Shown piece after piece: positions 9,608 to 17,123 of a stretch of DNA of 64,000 nt; position 1 is the first letter of the stretch; the number at the start of each line of letters is the position of its first letter. Source of the DNA: UBA7803 sp041690675 (GTDB lineage Bacteria; Pseudomonadota; Gammaproteobacteria; Pseudomonadales; Azotimanducaceae); the NCBI GenBank assembly GCA_041690675.1, contig JAWLGU010000007.1:1-64000 (forward strand), given 5' to 3'. Below the pieces are notes generated by a model, which was given only the letters and a program-made list of their open reading frames with translations, made no database searches and had not been told where the DNA came from. Both the position numbers and the translations under genes were made by a program.

Positions 9608-11065
9608 ATGAAGCTCACCCTGCTTCCACTCTCCCACCCGGAGCTCACGCCCATCGTCGTGACCGGGAGTGTCTTCGCCATCGGCCGTAACGAGCCGCCG
9701 TTCGACGGCTACGACCGCAATCTGGTGTCGCGTCTGTCGAAGCGCCACGCCCGGCTGTTCGTCGAAGGCGGCCGCGCCTACATCGCGGATCTGCACAGCA
9801 CCAACGGAACCCGGCACAACGGCGAGCCGCTCGCCGCCGCCCCCGCCCGGCTGACGGACGGCGACGAGCTCGGGTTCGGCGAGCTGCGATTCCGCGTCGT
9901 CCTGGAGCCAGCGGCCGAGGAGGATGCGAAGTCGGTGGCGCCTCCGCGGGTGCGCCTCGTGCTGGTTCCGGCCCCCGGCAAGCGCGACCTGGCCCCGGTG
10001 GTGATCACCGAGCTGCCGTATCTGGTGCGTCGGCACGGCGAGATGTTCGCCCGCGTCGCCGACGGCGCCCGCAGTCAGCTGGAATTCGTTTCCAAGCGCC
10101 ACGCCCACTTTTTCCAGCGCGGCGTTCAGGTACTGCTGGAGGATCTGGGGAGCACGAACGGCACCTACGTCAACGGCGAGAAGCTGACCGAGCAGGCCCG
10201 GCCCGTGCGGGACGCGGACACGGTGGCCTTCGGCGGCGACGACCTGGTCTATCGGGTGAGCCTCGCGGTGGAAGGGCACGAGGACGACACGGCCCGGACC
10301 CGGCTGATGGCCGAGGTGAGCCGCGACGCCGCCACCGTTTTCGTCTCCTCCCCCACGTCGTTCGCAGAGATCTTCGGACACGACGACGACGAGGCCGATG
10401 GCGAAGCCGCTGCGCCGCCTCCGCCGCCACTCGACCGGCGGCCACTCGCCCGCCGGCGGCCACCCCTCTACGCTCCGTGGCGCTGGCGCGCGACCCTGGG
10501 AGCCGCCGCCGTGGTGGGAGCCGTCTCCGGGGTCTGGTGGATGGGCGACCCCTATTCCGCGGAGGAACTGTACGCCCTGCTGGACGCGGGGGCCTACCGG
10601 GAAGTGGCGCTCACGGCCAACGAGCTGCTGGAGACCCGCGGCTCCGACGCCGACCTCGCACGCATCGCCACCACCGCCACCCTGCGTCACGTGCTGCCGA
10701 CGTGGTCCGACGCGCTGCGCCAGGGGGATCGGGCCGCGGCGGCCGCGGCGTTGCACGAAGCGGCCGTGCTCGGCACGGGCAACGGCGCTGACGACGGCTA
10801 CCTGGAGCTGCTGGAATGGGCCGGTGACGTGCATTTTCTGCTCCGGGAGCTGGAGCAGGGCGAGATCAGCTCGGCGGCTTACCTGGCCGACGCCGAGGGG
10901 CTGCTGGACTGGTGGCAGGCGGACGAGGCGGCACGCCGCGCCGCGCTGGATACTCTCACCGGCTTCGCCCCGGGCTTCGACGCCAGCCGGAGGAGAATCC
11001 TCGCCCAGATCCGCGCGCTGACACTGCGCAAGCAGCAGCTCGAGGCGGAGCCTCCGGGCGGCTGA
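9608..11065 (+). CDS. Membrane protein with two N-terminal FHA domains
   Basis: This 485-residue product has FHA modules at about 10-100 (FAIGRNEPPFDG, LSKRHA, STNGTRHNG) and 120-220 (VRRHGEMFARV, VSKRHAHF, STNGTYVNG). A charged, Pro-rich linker follows, then one membrane helix near 295-315 (TLGAAAVVGAVSGVWW). The helical C-terminal region of about 170 residues, rich in Ala and Leu, is probably extracytoplasmic and ends with KQQLEAEPPGG. The FHA modules face the cytoplasm, so the protein could tether phosphothreonine proteins at the membrane beside the kinase. It lies 18 bases after the PP2C stop in the same operon. The function of the C-terminal part is not recognised. Confidence 0.88.
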   Translation: MKLTLLPLSHPELTPIVVTGSVFAIGRNEPPFDGYDRNLVSRLSKRHARLFVEGGRAYIADLHSTNGTRHNGEPLAAAPARLTDGDELGFGELRFRVVLEPAAEEDAKSVAPPRVRLVLVPAPGKRDLAPVVITELPYLVRRHGEMFARVADGARSQLEFVSKRHAHFFQRGVQVLLEDLGSTNGTYVNGEKLTEQARPVRDADTVAFGGDDLVYRVSLAVEGHEDDTARTRLMAEVSRDAATVFVSSPTSFAEIFGHDDDEADGEAAAPPPPPLDRRPLARRRPPLYAPWRWRATLGAAAVVGAVSGVWWMGDPYSAEELYALLDAGAYREVALTANELLETRGSDADLARIATTATLRHVLPTWSDALRQGDRAAAAAALHEAAVLGTGNGADDGYLELLEWAGDVHFLLRELEQGEISSAAYLADAEGLLDWWQADEAARRAALDTLTGFAPGFDASRRRILAQIRALTLRKQQLEAEPPGG

Positions 11066-11070
11066 ACGGC

Positions 11071-11086
11071 GGGAGGCGCACCTCCC
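11071..11086 (+). terminator. Short GC hairpin after the FHA membrane protein
   Basis: GGGAGG-CGCA-CCTCCC forms a 6-bp stem just after the stop of the FHA gene. There is no T-run, so it is at most a weak terminator or mRNA-end stabiliser. The 190 bases from 11066 to 11256 otherwise hold only the minus-strand terminator of the small peptide gene. Confidence 0.25.
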
Positions 11087-11189
11087 CGGACCTCGCCCCA
11101 TACGTCGGGGACGGGGCGGCTGCGGCTGAATCCGTATGGTCGGGTCAAGGTGTGCATGACTGCTCTCGGATGCGCCACGATGGTGGCTG

Positions 11190-11219
11190 AAAAAAGTGCG
11201 GAGACCCGAAGGTCTCCGC
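11190..11219 (-). terminator. Rho-independent terminator of the second small peptide gene
   Basis: On the minus strand, the stem GCGGAGACC / GGTCTCCGC (9 bp, perfect) closes on the stable tetraloop TTCG and is followed by ACTTTTTT. It lies 37 bases downstream of the stop at 11257. This is a strong intrinsic terminator and shows that the small gene is transcribed as its own short unit, in the opposite direction to the upstream operon. Confidence 0.92.
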
Positions 11220-11256
11220 TCGAAGACTGCGTCTCCGCAGTGCGGAGTCCGTGACG

Positions 11257-11520
11257 TTACACGCGCACGAACTTGTCCCAGGTGCTGTACTCGGTCTGCG
11301 TCCGGGTCCGCTTCCAGCCCTCGACGTAGTGCTTCTGCAGGTAGCCGTCGTGGAACTTCTGCCCCTGGTAGCTCGAGTAGCGGAACTGGTAGCCGCTCCA
11401 GTTGCCGGTGGAGGTGTAGGAGCTGCGCAGGTGCCACATGCCGCTACCCTTCACCTCGGCCAGCGCCTTGCCGTCGAGTTCGTTAGAGACCGCGAGATCG
11501 ACCAGAGCCAATGCGTTCAT
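11257..11520 (-). CDS. Second small protein with the same leader type (putative secreted or modified peptide)
   Basis: This 87-residue product has GAGGA six bases before ATG 11520. Residues 1-24 align without gaps to the leader of the peptide at 81-287: D8-L9, L19-D20-x-x-A23-L24-x-x-V27-x-G29, following the pattern DLx9LDxxA[ML]xxVxG roughly; here Gly-Ser-Gly replaces Gly-Gly. The remaining about 58 residues are unusually rich in Tyr, Trp, Ser, Gly and Lys (WSGYQFRYSSYQGQKF) and contain no Cys. The gene is monocistronic, bounded by a sigma-54-type promoter and a strong terminator. A secreted or surface peptide whose expression is switched by the nearby activator is the favoured reading; no homologue is recognised and the function is unknown. 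Confidence 0.8.
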   Translation of the reverse strand: MNALALVDLAVSNELDGKALAEVKGSGMWHLRSSYTSTGNWSGYQFRYSSYQGQKFHDGYLQKHYVEGWKRTRTQTEYSTWDKFVRV

Positions 11521-11579
11521 GAATCATCCTCAGTGGTGGTTGGGTTCCGTGAGCGTCCATGCTCACGTGCCGGAGGTAT

Positions 11580-11596
11580 TGCGGAAACTGTGCCAG
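11580..11596 (-). promoter_or_regulatory. Sigma-54 (-24/-12) type promoter
   Basis: The minus strand reads CTGGCACAGTTTCCGCA. The -24 element CTGGCAC is a full consensus match, GG and GC are separated by exactly ten bases, and the -12 GCA is present, although the two preceding bases are CC rather than TT. Transcription would start near 11569, giving a roughly 50-base leader with a good RBS before ATG 11520. The sigma-54 activator gene lies in the same cluster. Confidence 0.62.
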
Positions 11597-11768
11597 GCAG
11601 TCGCGCGGGCCGCCCGATTCGGACTCAAGCTGCTGATTCGATGAGAGAATTCCGGAGCGACGGACGATCTGGACGGCTCCACGGCGGCCTCCGGGGCGTC
11701 TCATTCGTCGGCCCGCGGCCCACACCTGCGCCCCGTCTGTCGGCGTCGCGGCAACGCGCTTCGGCGCC

Positions 11769-13406
11769 CTACCCCTCGCCGGTGGACGCCCGGGTGATGG
11801 CCAGCCGTGCGGGCGGCGCCTCGCCCTCCTTCGGCTCGCCGAAGTACACGGTGGTGTGGGGGAAGGGGATCTCGATGCCGCGCTGGTCGAACTGTTTCTT
11901 CATGCGCCGGTTGAATTCCCTGCCCACCGCCCACTGCCGCCCCGGACGGGTCTTGAGACGGCACTTGATGATCACGGCACTGTCGGCGAACTTGTCCACG
12001 CCGAGGATTTCCAGGGGCTCGAGGATGTCGAGCGCGTACAGAGCTTCCGAGCGCATTTCGTCGCAGATGCCGTTCAGCACGACGCACACCTCGTCCGTGT
12101 CTTCCCGGTACGCCACCCCCACCTCCATGAGGTAGAAGGAAAAGTCCTTGGTGAAGTTGATGACGGTGGTGACCTCGCTGTACGGGATGAGGTGCACGGC
12201 GCCGGCCAGGTCGCGAAGCTGCATGACCCGAACCCGCATTTCCTCCACCACCCCGGCATGCCCGGCCACCTCCACCACGTCGCCCAGGGAAGCCCCGTCC
12301 TCCAGCAGAATGCTCACCCCGGTGATGATGTCCTTCACCAGCGTTTGGGCGCCGATGCCCACGGCCAGCCCGAGGATCCCGGCACCCGCCAGCAACGGGC
12401 CGATGTCGACGCCGAGCTCCGAGAGGATCACCAGCGCGGCCAGCACGCCGATGACACCCTGCAAAACGCTCCGCAGCAGCGGCACCAACGTGTCGAGCCG
12501 GCGCGCGGTGCGTTCCCGGTCCCGCCGGCCGCCGGCCAGGGTGAGCAGCCGCGCCACCACCAGGCCCGCCACATGCCAGGCCAACAGGGTGATTACGAGG
12601 ATCAGCCCGATGGAGAGCGCCACCTCGACGATGAGGGCCCCCAGATCGGTCCGCAGCAACTCGCCCACCCCGGCGCCCCAGCTCTCGGCGATCAGCGCCA
12701 CGGCGAGCACGGCGATGATGAGATTGATCAGGCGAATCACCACCGGAGGCAACCCCGGCGGCTCTCCCGGCGGCGGCGTTTCCCTTGGGGCGGTTGCCGG
12801 AGTGATGGGCTCGCGGGCCCCGATCTCCGCCACCGCCACCACTTCCTCGGCCGGCGCCCGGCCGCCGTAGATGAGCCGCGCGTACAGGCGTCGCAGCAGC
12901 CAGAGCGCGCCCCAGCGAGCCAGCAAAGCGATCACCACGATCGTCAGCGACAGGACGAGGGACATCAGCAACTGCCGGGGATCGATGCCCGTGATGGCCT
13001 CCCACACGCTCACCGCCACATCACGCAGCGCCTCGAGGAGATCACCGGCTCTGGGCACTTCCTTCTCGGCTGACTCCGCGCGCCCGGCCTCCAGCAGCAC
13101 CTTCAGCTCGCGCACCAGCTCGGCGCGAGCCTCGGGATCCTCCAGGGTCTCGATGACCCGCTCCACGTCCTCGGGCGCGACCTCGGTGACAGGCTCCGCG
13201 GCGGGGGCCGACACGGTCGGGGCCGACACGGTCNNNNNNNNNNNNNNNNNNNNNNNNNNNNNNNNNNNNNNNNNNNNNNNNNNNNNNNNNNNNNNNNNNN
13301 NNNNNNNNNNNNNNNNNNNNNNNNNNNNNNNNNGGGCCGACACGGTCGGGGCCGCCAGCGGCAGAAACAGCAGGACCACGAGGAGCAGACGAAGCTGAGG
13401 GCTCAT
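11769..13406 (-). CDS. MscS-family mechanosensitive channel, interrupted by an assembly gap
   Basis: The start at ATG 13406 gives a clean signal peptide (MSPQLRLLLVVLLFLPLAAP). A PTVSA pentapeptide repeat runs into the 100-N gap (13234-13333). After the gap comes an acidic periplasmic helix, then membrane helices (near ISLVLSLTIVVIALLARWG, LINLIIAVLAVALIAE and ALSIGLILVITLLAWHV). The conserved MscS pore and beta domain follow: AGAGILGLAVGIGAQTLVKD, ILLEDGASLGDVVEV and a C-terminal alpha/beta part. The role is release of small solutes on osmotic downshock in the inner membrane. The product is about 545 residues with the gap counted; the true length depends on the repeat number. The reading frame is consistent on both sides. 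Confidence 0.9.
   Translation of the reverse strand: MSPQLRLLLVVLLFLPLAAPTVSAXXXXXXXXXXXXXXXXXXXXXXXXXXXXXXXXXXTVSAPTVSAPAAEPVTEVAPEDVERVIETLEDPEARAELVRELKVLLEAGRAESAEKEVPRAGDLLEALRDVAVSVWEAITGIDPRQLLMSLVLSLTIVVIALLARWGALWLLRRLYARLIYGGRAPAEEVVAVAEIGAREPITPATAPRETPPPGEPPGLPPVVIRLINLIIAVLAVALIAESWGAGVGELLRTDLGALIVEVALSIGLILVITLLAWHVAGLVVARLLTLAGGRRDRERTARRLDTLVPLLRSVLQGVIGVLAALVILSELGVDIGPLLAGAGILGLAVGIGAQTLVKDIITGVSILLEDGASLGDVVEVAGHAGVVEEMRVRVMQLRDLAGAVHLIPYSEVTTVINFTKDFSFYLMEVGVAYREDTDEVCVVLNGICDEMRSEALYALDILEPLEILGVDKFADSAVIIKCRLKTRPGRQWAVGREFNRRMKKQFDQRGIEIPFPHTTVYFGEPKEGEAPPARLAITRASTGEG
13204..13354. repeat. 15-bp tandem repeat containing a 100-N assembly gap
   Basis: Two full copies of GGGGCCGACACGGTC (13204-13218 and 13219-13233) precede a 100-base N run at 13234-13333, and at least one further copy follows. 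The unit encodes PTVSA on the minus strand and preserves the MscS frame in any copy number. The N run is a standard unknown-size gap, so the repeat count is not known. Confidence 0.9.
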
Positions 13407-13493
13407 CGTCACGGAAGGGCCTCCCGATTGTGCCGATCGATGTCGAGAACCTAACACACGGATTGGGCGAAGTGGCGGCGCACGCATCCGCGG

Positions 13494-13521
13494 ATGTTCG
13501 GGCGAAGAGTCGGGCGAACAT
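13494..13521. promoter_or_regulatory. Dyad-symmetric element in a divergent intergenic region
   Basis: ATGTTCG and CGAACAT form a 7-bp inverted repeat with a 14-base spacer between the divergent MscS gene (start 13406) and the small gene at 13610. It may be an operator, but the protein that would bind is unknown. The rest of the 203-base interval shows no other clear signal. Confidence 0.25.
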
Positions 13522-13609
13522 TCGGCTACCAATCCGCTACAAGCGAATCACAGCCCCGCCGGGCCGACGGCCGTAGGATGCCCGCATCCGGTTCGAGGAA
13601 GTAACGACC

Positions 13610-13933
13610 ATGGCAAGCGCATCCACACACGCCGCACCCCCACCCATTCGCGTGCGCAATGGCGAGCGGCAGAAGAGCTGGTTCCGGTCGGAGCGCTACT
13701 TTCAGGCCGACGGTGCCTGGTTCATCGCCACCCGTGAGGGCGTAGACGTGGGACCGTTCCAATCCGAGCAGGAAACCCGCAAGCACGCCGCCCGGCTCAT
13801 CACGCGCCTCTGCGAGGTGGAGACCGTGGAGGAAGCACAGCGGGTGGCGCTGGAGTACAAGAATCAGCCGGAGCAGGAGGAAGAGCAGTTCCTGCGCATC
13901 GTCGGGCTGCGTCAGTTCAGCCGCAAGCTATGA
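13610..13933 (+). CDS. Small conserved protein with a W/REG-GPF motif (DUF6316-like)
   Basis: This 107-residue soluble protein starts at ATG 13610 (GAGGAAG upstream). The core reads R-NGER, RSERYFQ, GAWFIATREG, VGPFQS and is followed by an acidic helix (EEAQRVALEYKNQPEQEEEQ) and a basic C-terminus. It resembles small proteins of unknown function (as I recall, DUF6316) in gammaproteobacteria. A related GWFFAAREG...GPF block occurs at the C-terminus of the product of 29392-29748. It is convergent with hflC, 22 bases apart at the stops. No biochemical function is proposed. Confidence 0.75.
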   Translation: MASASTHAAPPPIRVRNGERQKSWFRSERYFQADGAWFIATREGVDVGPFQSEQETRKHAARLITRLCEVETVEEAQRVALEYKNQPEQEEEQFLRIVGLRQFSRKL

Positions 13934-13955
13934 CCTGCCGCGCGCACGGCCCCGC

Positions 13956-14897
13956 TCACCGCGACTGGGCACGCTCCAGGTAGCGGAAGAAGTCGGAGTC
14001 GGCGCGCACCATCAGGGTGCTGTTGGCGCCGAGGGCCCGGTAGCTCTCCAGGGTGCGGAAGAACGCGTAGAACTCCGGGTCGGCGCCGAATGCCTCCCCA
14101 TAGATGCGGGTGGCCTCGGCATCCGCCTCGCCGCGGATCTCCTCCGCCGTGCGAGCGGCTTCGGAGCGGATACGCTGCAGCTCCCGCTCCATCTCCCCGA
14201 GAATCTCCTGGCTGCGGCCCTGGCCCTCGGAGCGAAATCGCTCGGCGATGGACTGGCGCTCGGCGATCATGCGGCTCTCCACCTGCTCGCGCACCGACTC
14301 GATGTAGTTGACCCGCTTGATGCGCACGTCGTTCAGGGTGATGCCGAGCTCGGGCATCAGGCGCCGGGCGCGCGCCAGGATCTCCTGCTCCAGCAGCTCG
14401 CGGCCGAGCTTCGGCTGCTGCTGGAGGTCCATGTCGGTGCGCTCCGCCAGCGCCGGATCTTCCAGCGACTCGATATCGACGTCCCAGTCCTTGGAACGGA
14501 TGATCTCCTCGAGCTCCGTCGACGAGACCATGTCGCGCACCACCGAATCGATGATGTCGTCGAGCCGGGTGCGCGCCCCTTCCTCGTCGCGCACGCTGCG
14601 CAGAAAATTCAGCGGCTCGGAGATGCGCCAACGCGCCGTGGCGTCCACCAGGATGAACTCGCGGCCGAGGGTGGGAATCTGGGTGACGTCGCCGTCCCAC
14701 ACCAGCAGACGCTTGTCGAAGTACCGCGCCCGCTGCCACGGCGCTTTCAGCTTCAATCCAGGCTCGGTGATGACGTCGCCAATGGGCTCGCCGAACTGCA
14801 CCAGAATCGCCTGCTGCGCCTCGTCCAGGGTGTAGATGGACATGTTGAGGATGATCACCACCACGATGGCAGCGATGGCGGCGCCGACGGTCTTCAT
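13956..14897 (-). CDS. hflC: HflC, stomatin/prohibitin-family modulator of FtsH protease
   Basis: This 313-residue protein has an N-terminal membrane anchor (AAIAAIVVVIILNMSIYTL), then the SPFH/band-7 domain (QAILVQFGEPIG, PGLKLKAPWQ, DKRLLVWDGD). A long helix follows (ERQSIAERFRSEGQG, EADAEATRIYGEAFG), with a FYAFFRTLESYRALG region typical of HflC. With HflK it forms a large periplasm-facing cage around the FtsH AAA+ protease and controls membrane-protein degradation. Its start overlaps the hflK stop by four bases (ATGA), which indicates translational coupling. In many gammaproteobacteria hflKC follows hfq-hflX; here it is isolated from them. Confidence 0.96.
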   Translation of the reverse strand: MKTVGAAIAAIVVVIILNMSIYTLDEAQQAILVQFGEPIGDVITEPGLKLKAPWQRARYFDKRLLVWDGDVTQIPTLGREFILVDATARWRISEPLNFLRSVRDEEGARTRLDDIIDSVVRDMVSSTELEEIIRSKDWDVDIESLEDPALAERTDMDLQQQPKLGRELLEQEILARARRLMPELGITLNDVRIKRVNYIESVREQVESRMIAERQSIAERFRSEGQGRSQEILGEMERELQRIRSEAARTAEEIRGEADAEATRIYGEAFGADPEFYAFFRTLESYRALGANSTLMVRADSDFFRYLERAQSR

Positions 14898-15928
14898 CGT
14901 CCCTCCTGCGGGGCGCGCCGGCCCGGCCCGTCCACGTCCAGCAGCGGCAACGGGCTCACCTGATCTTCCTGCACCATGAGGATCTGGCCGATCCCGGGCA
15001 GGATCTCGTTCAGGGTCTCGAGATACAGCCGGGACCGGGTGACCTCGGGCGCCTGGCGGTACTCGGCCAGCACCGCCGAGAAGCGGGCGCTTTCGCCCAG
15101 GGCCCGGTTGACCCGCTCGGTGGCGTAGCCTTCCGCCTCGGCGATGGTGCGCACCGCCGCACCCTCGGCGCGGGGGATCTCCTGGTTCACGCGCTTCTGC
15201 GCCTCGTTGATCATGCGCTCCCGTTCCTGGCGCGCCTCGTTCACCTCGTTGAAGGCCGGCCGCACCGCCCGCGGCGGCACCACGTCCTGCAGTTCCACGG
15301 TGATGATGTGAATGCCGGAGCGGTAGCGATCCATGATCTCCTGGATCTCATCCCGGGCCCGCGTCTGAATTTCCACCCGGCCCACCGTGAGCACGTCGGA
15401 GCCCAGCCGGTTGCCGGCCACCCGGCGCATGACCGACTCCGAGATGTCGCGCAACGTGCGGGTGGGCTCGCGCACCTGGTACAGAAAGCGGATGGGGTCG
15501 TTGATGCGATACTGCACCACCCACTCCACGTCGATGATGTTCAGGTCCCCGGTGAGCATCAGCGACTCCTCTTCGAAGTCCGCCGGCTGATACGCGGTGC
15601 GGCCCCCTGTCTGCGTGCCCGCGGTGCGAAAGCCGAACTCCTGCTTCAGCACGCGCTCGGTGGCCACGTGCTGGACCTGATCGATGCCGAACGGAATCTT
15701 GAAATGCAGCCCCGGGTCGGCGATGCCGATCACCGCGCCGAAACGCTTGATCACCGCCCGCTCCTCGGGCTGCACGGTGTAGTACGAGGTGAAGACGATC
15801 CACAGCAGCACGATCACCCCGATCACGGCCAAGGCGGCGAAGCGCGGCCCCTGCTTGCCGGAACCGAACAGAGCACTCAGATCCGGGGGCCCGCCGTTGT
15901 CGTCGGAAGCGTTGTCGCGTCTGGCCAT
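14894..15928 (-). CDS. hflK: HflK, stomatin/prohibitin-family modulator of FtsH protease
   Basis: This 344-residue protein starts at ATG 15928. A polar Gly/Asp-rich N-terminus of about 30 residues precedes one membrane helix (FAALAVIGVIVLLWIVFTSY). The SPFH domain has VQPEERAVIKRFG, DPGLHFKIPFGID, LMLTGDLNIIDVEWVVQYRI and the YLFQVREP-like segment. A long C-terminal helix (EARQERERMINEAQKRVN) is followed by LETLNEILPGIGQILMVQED. It is the first gene of the hflKC pair and pairs with HflC around FtsH. No promoter is obvious in the 128 bases to the divergent DUF899 gene. Confidence 0.96.
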   Translation of the reverse strand: MARRDNASDDNGGPPDLSALFGSGKQGPRFAALAVIGVIVLLWIVFTSYYTVQPEERAVIKRFGAVIGIADPGLHFKIPFGIDQVQHVATERVLKQEFGFRTAGTQTGGRTAYQPADFEEESLMLTGDLNIIDVEWVVQYRINDPIRFLYQVREPTRTLRDISESVMRRVAGNRLGSDVLTVGRVEIQTRARDEIQEIMDRYRSGIHIITVELQDVVPPRAVRPAFNEVNEARQERERMINEAQKRVNQEIPRAEGAAVRTIAEAEGYATERVNRALGESARFSAVLAEYRQAPEVTRSRLYLETLNEILPGIGQILMVQEDQVSPLPLLDVDGPGRRAPQEGR

Positions 15929-16056
15929 GTTCCCAGCCTAACGCTAAAGCGACCGAATGACGACCAGGGGCGTCAATGTTCCAGCAACGCCGATGGGGGT
16001 GTCGATTCCGGCGGCCGCCATTCGACTATTCCCGACACGACAGCAGGAGCACGACG

Positions 16057-16533
16057 ATGACAGCGGCCCAACATCCCCGAGTGGTTTCCCGCGAAGATTG
16101 GCTCGCCGCCCGCCGGGCGCACATGAAGAACGAAAAGGCGCTGACACGGCTGCGCGACCTGGTATCCCGGGCGCCGCTGACCAAGCTCCAGGCGTACAAG
16201 GCGCGGCTCGGCTGGCAGTTCGAGTGGGTATCTTCCTTCGGAACCCGCTTCAACTACGACTTCGGCGTCTCGTTCACGCCGGAGAGCCTCGACAGCGGCG
16301 AGTTGGACTACAACTTCGGCACCATCACCGTGGACCCCCGGTACCGGACCGAAGAGCTGCCCGGGGTCAGCGTCTTCTGCACGGATGCGGCCGGAACCGT
16401 CTTCCACACCTACTCCACCTACGCGCGGGGGCTCGACGAGCTGCTGGGGGCCAACCATTACCTGGACCTCACTCCGAAGGGCCGGGACGACGCGGCGCAC
16501 CCGGAGTGGCCGCGCCGGCGCGACGAGTACTAG
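16057..16533 (+). CDS. DUF899-family protein with an internal deletion
   Basis: This 158-residue product starts at ATG 16057. The N-terminus (VVSREDWLAARRAH, EKALTRLRD) and C-terminus (AYKARLGW, WVSSFGTRFNYDFGVSFTP, LPGVSVFCTDAAGTVFHTYS, YLDLTPKGRDD) match the usual DUF899/thioredoxin-like family closely. That family is normally about 220-250 residues. The middle, which in full-length members carries the ALPWV...DG strand and the CPSC-type Cys pair, is absent. The sequence jumps at LRDLVSRAPL, where a VSR segment near the start and another in the middle of full-length proteins seem to have been joined. The frame is kept. Loss of the likely active site suggests a decaying or repurposed gene. 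The family comparison is from memory. Confidence 0.8.
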   Translation: MTAAQHPRVVSREDWLAARRAHMKNEKALTRLRDLVSRAPLTKLQAYKARLGWQFEWVSSFGTRFNYDFGVSFTPESLDSGELDYNFGTITVDPRYRTEELPGVSVFCTDAAGTVFHTYSTYARGLDELLGANHYLDLTPKGRDDAAHPEWPRRRDEY

Positions 16534-16543
16534 CGGCGTCGCC

Positions 16544-16951
16544 CTAGCCCGGCAGGCGCTCGAACTCCGGCACCCCTTCGGGCACCGCGTGGAAGCGCTG
16601 CTTGTCCCGGCAGAAGATCGCCATCTGCGGCCCCGGGAACTGGCCCGGATCGTCCATGGTGCCCACCTTCAGGATGATGGCGTCGGGCAGCCCCGGCGCC
16701 CGGGTCAGCAGATGGGTCCCGCACTCGCCGCAGAACTCGCGGGTGACCGGATCCTCCAGGTCGCTGCGGGCAAACGACTTGGGCTCGCCCTGGCTGTAGC
16801 GAAACCCTGCTGCGGGCAACGCCATAAAGACATTGGGCGAGCCTCCGGTGACGTACTGGCATTCCCGGCAATGGCACTGGGCGCAGAGCACCGGATCGCC
16901 ATCAGCCTGGTAACGAACCGCGCCGCAGTAGCAGCCGCCTTCGATGTGCAT
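16544..16951 (-). CDS. GFA-family (glutathione-dependent formaldehyde-activating-like) zinc protein
   Basis: This 135-residue protein starts at ATG 16951, with GGAGGGG six bases upstream. The Cys motifs of the Mss4-like beta-tent fold are present: GGCYCGAVRY near residue 7, CHCRECQ near 31 and EFCGECGTHLL near 74. The GFA family binds zinc, and named members were thought to speed formation of S-hydroxymethylglutathione; the role of most homologues is unproven. It is convergent with the DUF899 gene (11 bases apart) and divergent from the metallo-beta-lactamase gene across 172 bases. Confidence 0.9.
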   Translation of the reverse strand: MHIEGGCYCGAVRYQADGDPVLCAQCHCRECQYVTGGSPNVFMALPAAGFRYSQGEPKSFARSDLEDPVTREFCGECGTHLLTRAPGLPDAIILKVGTMDDPGQFPGPQMAIFCRDKQRFHAVPEGVPEFERLPG

Positions 16952-17123
16952 GGTTCCCCTCCTGTTCCGGCACACACGAGCGGGATGGTACCCCCGACCC
17001 GGCGAATAGTAATGCGACTCGTGGATGAACGTGGCCCGAATCTCCACCCCGGGGGTCGCGGGGGCTCACTTCGCGGGAGTAGCATGGCCGGCGTCGAGCC
17101 GCAGGTCGAACGAAGGAGCGAAC

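Noticed and set aside
4692..11065. A type VI secretion signalling module (PpkA/PppA/Fha)
   Set aside because: The kinase, phosphatase and FHA set is similar in kind, but no Tss structural gene appears in the window, and the FHA and kinase architectures differ.
8804..11437. An 877-residue reading frame on the minus strand opposite PP2C and FHA genes
   Set aside because: Low-complexity antisense sequence with no motif. The plus-strand genes show complete PP2C and FHA signatures.
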